A stretch of DNA of 16,083 nt from positions 1-16,083 of the forward strand of contig JBMFGW010000090.1 in the NCBI GenBank assembly GCA_049977145.1, written 5' to 3'. Position 1 is the stretch's first letter; each line of letters opens with the position of its first letter. The notes beneath the pieces are model-generated. The model was not told the origin of the DNA and ran no database searches. It worked only from the letters and a program-made list of their open reading frames with translations. The translations under genes and the position numbers were made by a program. This DNA comes from JAMDCX01 sp049977145. GTDB taxonomy: Bacteria; Planctomycetota; Phycisphaerae; WQYP01. This document shows, piece after piece, positions 7,389 to 14,534 of the stretch.

Positions 7389-7874
7389 ATGACCGACACC
7401 ACCAACCCCGCAGCTCCCCGCATTCGCATGGATACGGAACAGGGCCTTATTGAACTGGAACTATGGCCGGATGTGGCCCCCAAAACGGTTGCCAACTTTG
7501 TCACGTTGGCCAAAAAGGGGTTTTACAATGGTCTGACCTTTCACCGCATTATTCCGGGCTTTATGATTCAAGGCGGCTGCCCCACCGGTACCGGCACCGG
7601 CGGACCTGGTTATCAGATCAAGGCGGAATTTAACCATCGCAAACATGTGCGGGGCGTTGTCAGTATGGCCCGCTCATCGGATCCGGATTCCGCCGGATCA
7701 CAATTTTTTATCATGCACGCCGATGCTCCGCACCTGGATGGCCAGTATACCGGTTTCGGACAGGTAACTTCCGGTTTGGATGTGGTCGACAAATTGGCGG
7801 CGACACCGCTGAAGGACCCGCGTTCCGGATCGCCCAAAACCGCGCCTAAAATGAAAACCGTCAGCGTGTTGTGA
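7389..7874 (+). CDS. ppiB: Cyclophilin-type peptidyl-prolyl cis-trans isomerase
   Basis: The enzyme speeds cis-trans isomerisation of Xaa-Pro bonds during protein folding. The 161-aa protein is essentially a single cyclophilin domain without a signal peptide, so it should be cytoplasmic. Visible family motifs are FHRIIPGFMIQGG (51-63) with active-site Arg53, Phe58 and Gln61, then a Gly-rich GTGTGGPGY stretch, and SAGSQFFIMH (101-110) with Gln105 and Phe106. The residue matching the drug-contact Trp of human cyclophilin A is His115 (HLDGQ), so cyclosporin binding would be expected to be weak; this is inference from the family. ATG 7389 is preceded at 8 nt by GAAGGA (7375-7380), a good ribosome site. 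The gene converges on leuB with only 62 bp between the stops and no clear terminator. The symbol is by family; other single-domain cyclophilins are possible. Confidence 0.95.
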   Translation: MTDTTNPAAPRIRMDTEQGLIELELWPDVAPKTVANFVTLAKKGFYNGLTFHRIIPGFMIQGGCPTGTGTGGPGYQIKAEFNHRKHVRGVVSMARSSDPDSAGSQFFIMHADAPHLDGQYTGFGQVTSGLDVVDKLAATPLKDPRSGSPKTAPKMKTVSVL

Positions 7875-7936
7875 TGCTGGATGCGGTCCTGTTTGGAAAG
7901 TTATTTCAGGTCCGTTGTTGACTAGCTTCCGCTCGC

Positions 7937-9019
7937 TTATAACACCGATATGATGGCATCGGTTAGTTCGCCGCACGTTGCCTTACCGCCTAAATCACCG
8001 GTAAGTTTCTGTCCGGCGTTAAGTACCGTAAACGTTGCTTTTTCAACCGCGGCGGCTTCCTTGCTTAAGCCGAAGGTGTAGTTAAGCATCATGGCAACGG
8101 TGAGAATGGTGGCCACCGGATTGGCCTTATTTTGACCGGCAATATCCGGAGCGCTGCCATGGATAGGCTCATAAAATGGCACCGCCGATTTTCCGCCGCT
8201 GTCCGGCTCGCCCAGGGAGGCCGATGGCACCAGACCGATGGAGCCGGCGAGCATCGAGGCTTCATCGCTTAAAATATCGCCAAACGTATTTTCCATGACC
8301 ATGACGTCAAAATCCGAGGGCCGACGTAAAAGCTGCATCGACGCATTATCCACATAGATATGCTCCAACTGAATATCCGGATATTCTTTGCCCATGCTGG
8401 TCGCCAACTCGCGCCATAATTGGCTGGTGGCTAAAATGTTGGCCTTGTCCACACTGGTTAACCGCTTGCGGCGATGGCGCGCGGTTTCAAACCCGATTTT
8501 CAGAATCCGGTTGATTTCATGTTCGCTGTACGGCAGGGTGTCCACCGCCTGGCGGTGCGGGGCGGTGCCGCTGATTCCCTGCGGCTGGCCATAATACAGC
8601 CCGCCGGTCAGCTCGCGGATGATCATGATGTCAATGCCGCCTTTTATGAGTTCCATTTTCAACGGACAGCGGCCGGCCAATCCGGGCGGCAAAAGGATGT
8701 GCCGTAAATTGGCAAACAAGCCCTTGCGCAATTCCAGCAGCGCCACACGCTCCGGACGGTCTTTTTGCGGTAACGTTTTATCCCGCTCCGGCAGTCCCAC
8801 AGCGCCAAATAAAATGGCCTGATTTCGTCGACACAGCGCACGCGTGGAGGCGGGCAGGGCCGTGCCGTGCTTGTCAATAGCCGCCCAACCGACATCGCCG
8901 AATTCCGCATGAATGCTGTGCTTGAATTTATCGCCAATTGCATGCAGCACGCGCAGCGCCGCATCCACAACTTCACCGCCAATGCCATCTCCGGGCAACA
9001 CCGCAATATGCATATCCAT
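7937..9019 (-). CDS. leuB: 3-isopropylmalate dehydrogenase
   Basis: LeuB oxidises and decarboxylates 3-isopropylmalate with NAD+ in leucine biosynthesis, in the cytoplasm. The 360-aa length is normal. Motifs include LPGDGIGGEVV (8-18), Arg98 and Arg106 in LRKGLFANLR, RELTGGLYYGQPQG (135-148) with Arg135 and Tyr142, Lys192, Asp224 (YVDNASMQL), and NTFGDILSDEASM (244-256) with the metal ligands Asp248 and Asp252. The NAD-site loop EPIHGSAPDIAGQ (284-296) is LeuB-like rather than isocitrate-dehydrogenase-like. The two Arg of the substrate loop are 8 apart, against 10 in the Thermus enzyme, a short gap I noticed in the loop. The start is ATG 9019 with GGAG (9027-9030) 7 nt upstream. It lies 104 bp after lptG on the same strand. 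No other leu gene is in the window. Confidence 0.95.
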   Translation of the reverse strand: MDMHIAVLPGDGIGGEVVDAALRVLHAIGDKFKHSIHAEFGDVGWAAIDKHGTALPASTRALCRRNQAILFGAVGLPERDKTLPQKDRPERVALLELRKGLFANLRHILLPPGLAGRCPLKMELIKGGIDIMIIRELTGGLYYGQPQGISGTAPHRQAVDTLPYSEHEINRILKIGFETARHRRKRLTSVDKANILATSQLWRELATSMGKEYPDIQLEHIYVDNASMQLLRRPSDFDVMVMENTFGDILSDEASMLAGSIGLVPSASLGEPDSGGKSAVPFYEPIHGSAPDIAGQNKANPVATILTVAMMLNYTFGLSKEAAAVEKATFTVLNAGQKLTGDLGGKATCGELTDAIISVL

Positions 9020-9123
9020 ACATCAACTCCGCAGAATAAAACTTTCCAGGTGCCAAACAGTAATCTGAAAATAGTCTGCAAGCAACTGTTCCGCACCGGG
9101 CACACCGCCGCATAATTCACGCA

Positions 9124-10254
9124 TCAGGTCTTAACCATATCCAGCATTACCAGTGACAAGGGGCCAAAGAGCACCACGGGCAGCCAGGCCCCGGCAAAGG
9201 GGGACAGTCCGACCCCCGCGAGCTGAAAACATACAAACGTGGTGATAAAGCAGATCGCGCTGATGACGCTGCACCACAGCATATTGGTGATGAGTTTATT
9301 AGGCTCGCGCGCCAACAAAAAGGGAATTCCAATCAACAGCATGATCATATTCATCAGCAGTTGGGTAATCCGGGTATACATGATCTTTTCCAGGGACAAC
9401 CGCGTGGCGGGGGTGCTGTACAGCATCAATTTGCTGATTTCGGCGATGGACAGATAGTCCACGGCCTTTTTTTGAAAAATCAAGTTCAGTTGTCCCGGCG
9501 TTACCGGAGTCTGGTAGGTCATCCGTTTTACCAGCTCCGGCCGCGCATTGGGGTTGGCGGCTTTGGCGGCGTTGACCTGCACCACATCATACATGCGCCA
9601 GCCGCCGGAGACGGGGCCTTCACCAATGTCTTTTTTCCATACGGCCTTTTTCGCCAGGATCATGGCCTTGGCCTCGCCGTAACGATTGCGTTGAATAATA
9701 CGAACCTGCCGCATGGTTTTGGTTTTGGCGTTATAGCTGCCCGCCAGCACCAGTGAGTGGTCACTTTCCGGTACAAAATAAATGGGTTCATTATGCACAA
9801 AAGAGGCGGAAACCTGCCCGTGTTTGCGTAACAGTTGGCTGATGTTGGCCGGCATCAGCACTTCCTGATCCACCACCACCAGGAGGTTAAATCCCACCGC
9901 ACAGAGGATAATGGGGGCGGCCACACGATACAGCGAAACACCGCTGGCCAGCAGCGCGATAAGTTCCCGGTTGCGGGTCATGCGCACCATGGTGAACCCG
10001 GCGGCCAGCAGCGGAATAATGCCGGAAATCATGGCAAAAATCACCAACGTACGGTACAGGTAAAAGGTGGTGATTTCCCTTAGCAATCCCCAGAAGGCTT
10101 GCATGGCGGTGGCGTGTTGATAGGTGGAGCCGCGCGTAAAAAGGTCAAAATTAACAATAATGTCCAGCAGAATATACATGCCGATCATTACCGCCAGCGC
10201 CAAGGCGCAGTTGATCAGATAATTGCGGATAATGTAACGGTCAAGAATTTTCAT
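9124..10254 (-). CDS. lptG: LPS export permease subunit LptG (YjgQ family)
   Basis: With LptF and the ATPase LptB, LptG forms the inner-membrane complex that pulls lipopolysaccharide out of the membrane and feeds the periplasmic Lpt bridge. The 376-aa protein shows the family layout: three membrane segments (about 12-34, 69-92, 108-130), a periplasmic jellyroll region (about 131-294) and three more segments (about 296-314, 325-346, 354-373). The start MKILDRYIIRNYL, the cytoplasmic loop RELIALLASGVSL (96-108) and the closing FGPLSLVML are family hallmarks. I assign LptG rather than LptF from the LDRY start, the stretch before TM4 and the order relative to its partner. It starts 12 nt after the lptF stop; the ribosome site (TGGAAC) is weak, so coupling to lptF translation is likely. 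lptB, lptC and lptA are not in the window. Confidence 0.88.
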   Translation of the reverse strand: MKILDRYIIRNYLINCALALAVMIGMYILLDIIVNFDLFTRGSTYQHATAMQAFWGLLREITTFYLYRTLVIFAMISGIIPLLAAGFTMVRMTRNRELIALLASGVSLYRVAAPIILCAVGFNLLVVVDQEVLMPANISQLLRKHGQVSASFVHNEPIYFVPESDHSLVLAGSYNAKTKTMRQVRIIQRNRYGEAKAMILAKKAVWKKDIGEGPVSGGWRMYDVVQVNAAKAANPNARPELVKRMTYQTPVTPGQLNLIFQKKAVDYLSIAEISKLMLYSTPATRLSLEKIMYTRITQLLMNMIMLLIGIPFLLAREPNKLITNMLWCSVISAICFITTFVCFQLAGVGLSPFAGAWLPVVLFGPLSLVMLDMVKT

Positions 10255-10266
10255 GCCGGTTCCAGT

Positions 10267-11925
10267 TCAACGCTTCAGTAGCCGGGAATAAATCACAATA
10301 TTCAGTAACACAATAATGCCATTGCCGGACCAGATCAAAATGGTGCCGGGAACGTCCGAAGTGGTGGTCCGGGTGATCATTTCCCGGCCCGTATTGATCA
10401 GCAGAACCAGAATCATCGCCGGCACCACGCCGACGACGAAAACCGCGAGCGGATTTCGCCCCTGTAGAATAATTCCCAATGCGGTCCCCAGGAGCACCAG
10501 CACCAGGCACGAAAACGCGAAAGAACCGCGGCTTTGGAATTCCGAAAGTATCTGCCGATCAAGATGATTTTCCTGGGCATGAATGGTCTTGATCAACTGC
10601 GCGACAATGGGCGAAGCCTGATGAAGCGGTGGCACCGGCGGAATTCCGGAATCCGGTGTCACCGGATGAATGGATGCCAGGACGATCATGGGCGGGCCGG
10701 TGTGAAATCCGCGATCCAAGCCGATATTTTTCTCTCGAATGTCGCCGGTCAATTTGAGCAGCGCGGTGAGTTGCGGCGTGCTGCTGAGGCGGCGGATGGA
10801 TTCCCGACGGGATACTAGCAGTTCGCCCCGCCGGGCCAGATAAATCTGCGTAACCCGACCGCCGTGTATCACCTGCACCCGCACCGGCACACTTTGGACC
10901 GCCGTGAGCAGTAAGTTTTTATGCGTTCCGCTGAGCATGGCCGCGGGGCTGGTGACGATGATCGCTCCATCCGTGCGTGCAAAAGATAGAGGTTGGTTGG
11001 GCTTAAACGCATGGAAGTACCATGCCGCGATATTCTGCTTTTGCAATTCGTGCAGCAGGTGCTGAAAATTTTTGGCGATAGGACCAAACTTCAGGGGATG
11101 CAGCGCCAGTTGTTCAAGGCGAAATAAATCCAGAAATTTGGGGCGGTTTTGAATCAGAGAACCGATCGCCGCGGGGCGGCCATCCGGCGGCAAATACCGG
11201 ATGGTGCCGCGAATCTGACGTAAGCTATTGGGATCAAACGCCGTCCCATTTTCTAATTGTACCCCGACGCTGACCTGATTGTGGGCGCGGTCTTTATCCA
11301 CAATAACATTGGCGGCTTTTGCAATAATAATCGCGGTGGGCTGCCCGTTTTTCAGCGGCATGGCGGCCAGCCCGCGGAGTTGGATGATGGTGCGCAGAAC
11401 CCCTGGTGGAGGAAGATCGTTGGCGGGTATCGGTACTTCATAGGCCCGGTCCGCGTAAACCACCATATTGTTGAATTGAAAAGGCTGTCGCTGATCCACA
11501 TTGTGCAGCAACATGGATGCGACATCCATCTGAATGACTTGGGAAGTTTTTTGCAGAAATCGCGGTACCACATAACCGACAAACACCAGATCAATGAAAC
11601 CCACCGCCAGCCCCAGCACCATCGCCGGCATGACCAATGTAACATAGCTCACGCCGCTGGCCCGGGCGCCGGTCAATTCGTTGTCCGTGGCCAACCGCCA
11701 GTAGACAATCACCGCGGCAAACAAGGCGGCCAGCGGAATGGAATAAGCCAGCATGGCGGGCATTAAATCCAGCAGTACATGCATGAGTTGCACGATCGTT
11801 AAGCCTTCCTTGGTCAGCGGGCGAAAGGTTCCGCCGAAAGCCAGGATCGTCGTTAACACCGAACTCGTCAGCAAAAACATCCGCAGCAGCTCGCGGAGAA
11901 TATACCAATGCAGCGTTTTACTCAT
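10267..11925 (-). CDS. lptF: LPS export permease subunit LptF (YjgP family) with an enlarged periplasmic domain
   Basis: This is the partner of LptG in the LPS exporter. Membrane segments lie at about 13-35, 51-76, 97-121, 467-486, 493-512 and 526-547. The cytoplasmic loop NELTGARASGVSY (82-94) and the segment-4 approach SRGSFAFSCLVLVLLG (465-480) match the LptF/LptG family. The chain is 552 aa, against about 360-370 for E. coli LptF: the periplasmic part (about 122-466) is roughly 345 residues, about twice normal, and contains a long insert with two Pro-rich stretches (about 164-174 and 421-434). The reading frame is clean, so this looks like a real family variant rather than an assembly error. 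ATG 11925 has a modest GGA 6 nt upstream and overlaps the stop of a tiny upstream frame (ATGA). lptG follows after 12 nt. Confidence 0.87.
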   Translation of the reverse strand: MSKTLHWYILRELLRMFLLTSSVLTTILAFGGTFRPLTKEGLTIVQLMHVLLDLMPAMLAYSIPLAALFAAVIVYWRLATDNELTGARASGVSYVTLVMPAMVLGLAVGFIDLVFVGYVVPRFLQKTSQVIQMDVASMLLHNVDQRQPFQFNNMVVYADRAYEVPIPANDLPPPGVLRTIIQLRGLAAMPLKNGQPTAIIIAKAANVIVDKDRAHNQVSVGVQLENGTAFDPNSLRQIRGTIRYLPPDGRPAAIGSLIQNRPKFLDLFRLEQLALHPLKFGPIAKNFQHLLHELQKQNIAAWYFHAFKPNQPLSFARTDGAIIVTSPAAMLSGTHKNLLLTAVQSVPVRVQVIHGGRVTQIYLARRGELLVSRRESIRRLSSTPQLTALLKLTGDIREKNIGLDRGFHTGPPMIVLASIHPVTPDSGIPPVPPLHQASPIVAQLIKTIHAQENHLDRQILSEFQSRGSFAFSCLVLVLLGTALGIILQGRNPLAVFVVGVVPAMILVLLINTGREMITRTTTSDVPGTILIWSGNGIIVLLNIVIYSRLLKR

Positions 11926-11978
11926 GTCTTGTCCAGATCCGGATCAGCCAGGGTAACCAATATACGCTGTTCAGGCAT
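11922..11978 (-). CDS. Possible 18-codon upstream ORF overlapping the lptF start
   Basis: A frame MPEQRILVTLADPDLDKT begins at ATG 11978 and its TGA overlaps the lptF ATG (ATGA at 11922-11925), the arrangement used in translational coupling. A GGAG lies 12 nt before its ATG, a bit far. Nothing in the peptide is recognisable. A second frame through the same stretch also ends at the lptF start, so chance is a real possibility. Confidence 0.2.
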   Translation of the reverse strand: MPEQRILVTLADPDLDKT

Positions 11979-12146
11979 GGTATATTCATACTCCTGCATC
12001 GCCATGGCGCCATGCCATCGCCTTATGCCATTTTACCGGTTTGCTTATGTCGGCGACACCGGCGGATGGAATTTAGCGCACGCCCGCCGGTAATAATGGA
12101 TCAGCCTGCCCGCGGCATGTGCGTCCGCCAGACGCCCGCACCTACA

Positions 12147-12986
12147 TCAATCCACAAATTCCACCGGCGAACAGGGCGGAATCAACTGCGCTTTGGCGCC
12201 GGCGTCCAAAACGGCATGGACCGCTTTCCGGCCTTCCGGGCCAAAATCCAGGGTCCAGTGATTGACATACATACCGACAAATTCATCCGCCAGCTTTTCA
12301 TTCATATTCCTGGCGTATTGCAACGCGTGGCGAACCGCTTCGCGCCGATGCGCCAGGGAAAACTCAATGCTCCGTTTCAACAGGCCCGCGACTTCCCGCA
12401 TGGCCGCCGCGCCCATATCCCGGCGAATCGCATTGACTCCCAGCGGCAGCGGCAATCCGGTTTTTTCCTTCCACCACTTACCCATATCCACACAGCAAAC
12501 CAAGCCATTCTTCTGATAGGTCAATTGCCCTTCATGGATAATCAAGCCCGCATCCGCATGGCCCGCCTGCACATATTCCAAAATGTGATCAAAGGGTTGG
12601 ACCACAGTGTCGGTGCCCTTGCCCAGCAGTAATTGCATGACCAGAAAAGCCGTGGTCAGCGCGCCGGGGATGGCAATGCGCTTCGTCTTTAATTCTGCAA
12701 TGGTGAAAGGCTTTTTCGCAACCAGCATGGGACCATAATTGTCACCCATCGAACAGCCGCTGGCCAACAGCGCATATTTATCTTTAACATAAGGATACGC
12801 ATGCAGGCTGATCGCGGTTATTTCCAATTCTCCCTGCATGGCTCGGATATTGAGTGTTTGAATATCCTGAAGGATATGCTCAAATTCATAGTTCCCCAAA
12901 TCCATTTGTCCGGTAGCCATACCATAGAACATAAACGCGTCATCCGGATCCGGAGAATGTCCCAGCCGTAGTTTTTTCTTTTCCAC
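12147..12986 (-). CDS. mqnD: 1,4-dihydroxy-6-naphthoate synthase (MqnA/MqnD family)
   Basis: In the futalosine route to menaquinone, MqnD cleaves cyclic dehypoxanthinyl futalosine to 1,4-dihydroxy-6-naphthoate. The 279-aa protein has the fold and motifs of this substrate-binding-protein-like family: LGHSPDPDDAFMFYG (8-22), the TAISLHAYPYV stretch (57-67), GALTTAF (108-114) and IIHEGQL (149-155), where His151 matches the catalytic His of characterised MqnD. There is no signal peptide, which argues against a transporter binding protein. MqnA is the main alternative; the SPDPDD motif and IIHEG favour MqnD. The start GTG 12986 is chosen because AAAGGTGG (12993-13000) lies 6 nt upstream; an in-frame TTG at 13004 would overlap that site. 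The gene is divergent from the kinase gene, and no other mqn gene is in the window. Downstream 221 bp separate it from lptF. Confidence 0.85.
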   Translation of the reverse strand: MEKKKLRLGHSPDPDDAFMFYGMATGQMDLGNYEFEHILQDIQTLNIRAMQGELEITAISLHAYPYVKDKYALLASGCSMGDNYGPMLVAKKPFTIAELKTKRIAIPGALTTAFLVMQLLLGKGTDTVVQPFDHILEYVQAGHADAGLIIHEGQLTYQKNGLVCCVDMGKWWKEKTGLPLPLGVNAIRRDMGAAAMREVAGLLKRSIEFSLAHRREAVRHALQYARNMNEKLADEFVGMYVNHWTLDFGPEGRKAVHAVLDAGAKAQLIPPCSPVEFVD

Positions 12987-12992
12987 TGTTGT

Positions 12993-13000
12993 CCACCTTT
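12993..13000 (-). promoter_or_regulatory. Shine-Dalgarno that sets the mqnD GTG start
   Basis: AAAGGTGG on the minus strand is followed after 6 nt by GTG 12986. The alternative TTG at 13004 has no ribosome site, and its first codons would lie over this element. Confidence 0.6.
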
Positions 13001-13038
13001 CCAATTCAGAAAGTCAAGCCAATACGACGATTCTAGCG

Positions 13039-13044
13039 TATGCT
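13039..13044 (+). promoter_or_regulatory. -10 box for a predicted leaderless kinase transcript
   Basis: TATGCT ends 7 nt before ATG 13052. A -35 at 17 nt spacing (13016-13021, AAGCCA) is weak. No Shine-Dalgarno sequence is found before any of the candidate start codons at 13040, 13046 or 13052. Confidence 0.35.
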
Positions 13045-13051
13045 AATGGTT

Positions 13052-14530
13052 ATGGCTAAATTCTGCGCATTACAGATTCGGCACTGGATGCTCAACACGC
13101 TCGTGGCGCTGGGATGTATGCTTTTATATCTCGGCGGCGGATACTGGCTGCTCCATACCGCCTGGGCCGACGGCCAAAGGAATGCGGCTTACCTCCGCGC
13201 GCGTTTAATGGCGGAATCTTTGGTGGCACGGCCAGCGCCCTTGCACAACCAATTCACCGGCTACAGCTTCTGGGATCAGCAGACACTGCCGTTGCTTCTG
13301 GAACATGAACAGGCCTATCGCCGTGTTGCCTATATCATGATCTGGAAAAGTGACGGCACCGTGGTGTTTCTGGCGCCGCGCCAAAAAGGACGTTTCGTGC
13401 TCAATGCCGTTTTCACGGACCACACCCTGGACCCCACGCAATGGCCATCCCCCGTCGACGTAACTATGGCCACCAGCACCATCCGGCGGCTGCCCTGGCG
13501 CCGAGATCATCATACCTATATTAATACCACCATACCCATCCCTTGGCCGGGCGTACCGGCTTATCTTAGCATTGGTTATTCGGAATCCAGTTTTTATGGC
13601 GGTTTTTTTCATGCCCTGCGGCGACCTCTGCTGATTTTGCTGCTGACGGACATTGTTGCGGCCCTATTGCTGGCGATCATGGTTTTCTTCATCAAACGCC
13701 GATTTGATAAAAGTCGCACGCACTACGCCCGTACCATCCTGGCGCGCACCAGTCTGTTAAGTGAACGCGGGATGCTGGCCTCGGTCCTGGCGCACGAGGT
13801 GCGTTCCCCTCTGACCGCCTTACGCTTTAATCTTCATTTTATACGGGATATTTCGGAGTCCCCCAATCCGGATCCGGACCGCTATGCCGCGCTGGTGCAC
13901 GCGTGTGAACGCGAAGTGCGTCGGCTGGATTTGATGTTGGATGATTTTCTTACGCGTACAGAGATTGTCGGCGCGGGGCGGGACACATCCTTGAATACCG
14001 TGGTAACCGAAGCGCTGGATTTTCTACGCCCGGCCCTGACCAGCCAGGATATCCGGGTTATTACCCACCTGGATTCCGCCGATCCCCATGTGGCGATCAG
14101 TGCTGATGAACTGCGGCAGGTATTGCTGAATCTGTGTACCAATGCCCAGGAGGCCATGTCCCGTGCCGGAACGTTGGTGATCTCCACGATGGCGGAACCG
14201 GAAAATGCCGTGCTGCTTGTACGCGACAACGGCAAAGGCATTGCTCCGGAAGTTCAGGAGCGAATGTTTGATCCCTTTTTTACCACCAAACCGCGCGGCA
14301 GCGGGCTGGGCCTGGCGCTGGTGCGCCGTGTGGTGACCGGCGCGGGCGGCGGCGTTTATTTTGAAAGTGAAGTCCAACGCGGAACCACCTTTAGAATTGT
14401 CTTGCCGCGTACTTTTCCGGCCATGGCGCCAGTTGCCGTGCCAGCCGCCGCGCCGGACACTACCCCTGGTGCGGATGACATCGCCAACGCTGCGCCGCCA
14501 ACCCCGGCCAAACCAGAGAAAGGATACTAA
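13052..14530 (+). CDS. Membrane-bound sensor histidine kinase (NtrB-like HisKA type)
   Basis: The kinase should autophosphorylate on a conserved His and pass the phosphate to the regulator encoded 4 nt downstream. Numbering is from ATG 13052 (492 aa). Two membrane segments (about 13-36 and 193-214) enclose a periplasmic sensor region of about 155 residues with no domain I recognise. The HisKA box LAHEVRSPLTALRFNL carries His248. The ATPase part has the N box LLNLCTNAQEAM (Asn360, Asn364), G1 DNGKG (Asp392), F box MFDPFFTTK and G2 GSGLGLAL (416 on). After the catalytic domain comes a Pro/Ala-rich tail of about 38 residues (about 453-492), unusual and probably disordered. ATG 13040 is also possible; I prefer 13052 because a TATGCT box lies 7 nt upstream and would overlap the earlier ATG. 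The signal sensed is unknown. Confidence 0.92.
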   Translation: MAKFCALQIRHWMLNTLVALGCMLLYLGGGYWLLHTAWADGQRNAAYLRARLMAESLVARPAPLHNQFTGYSFWDQQTLPLLLEHEQAYRRVAYIMIWKSDGTVVFLAPRQKGRFVLNAVFTDHTLDPTQWPSPVDVTMATSTIRRLPWRRDHHTYINTTIPIPWPGVPAYLSIGYSESSFYGGFFHALRRPLLILLLTDIVAALLLAIMVFFIKRRFDKSRTHYARTILARTSLLSERGMLASVLAHEVRSPLTALRFNLHFIRDISESPNPDPDRYAALVHACEREVRRLDLMLDDFLTRTEIVGAGRDTSLNTVVTEALDFLRPALTSQDIRVITHLDSADPHVAISADELRQVLLNLCTNAQEAMSRAGTLVISTMAEPENAVLLVRDNGKGIAPEVQERMFDPFFTTKPRGSGLGLALVRRVVTGAGGGVYFESEVQRGTTFRIVLPRTFPAMAPVAVPAAAPDTTPGADDIANAAPPTPAKPEKGY

Positions 14531-14534
14531 CTAT

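Noticed and set aside
12003..12014. Palindrome CATGGCGCCATG between mqnD and lptF
   Set aside because: Twelve bases of a common restriction-site-like sequence; no further symmetry around it.
13224..13244. TGGCACG...TTGC resembling a sigma54 promoter
   Set aside because: The two halves are 10 nt apart instead of 4-5 and lie inside the kinase coding sequence.
14361..14534. N-terminal extension of the response regulator
   Set aside because: It overlaps the kinase gene; the receiver domain begins just after ATG 14535, which has a ribosome site.
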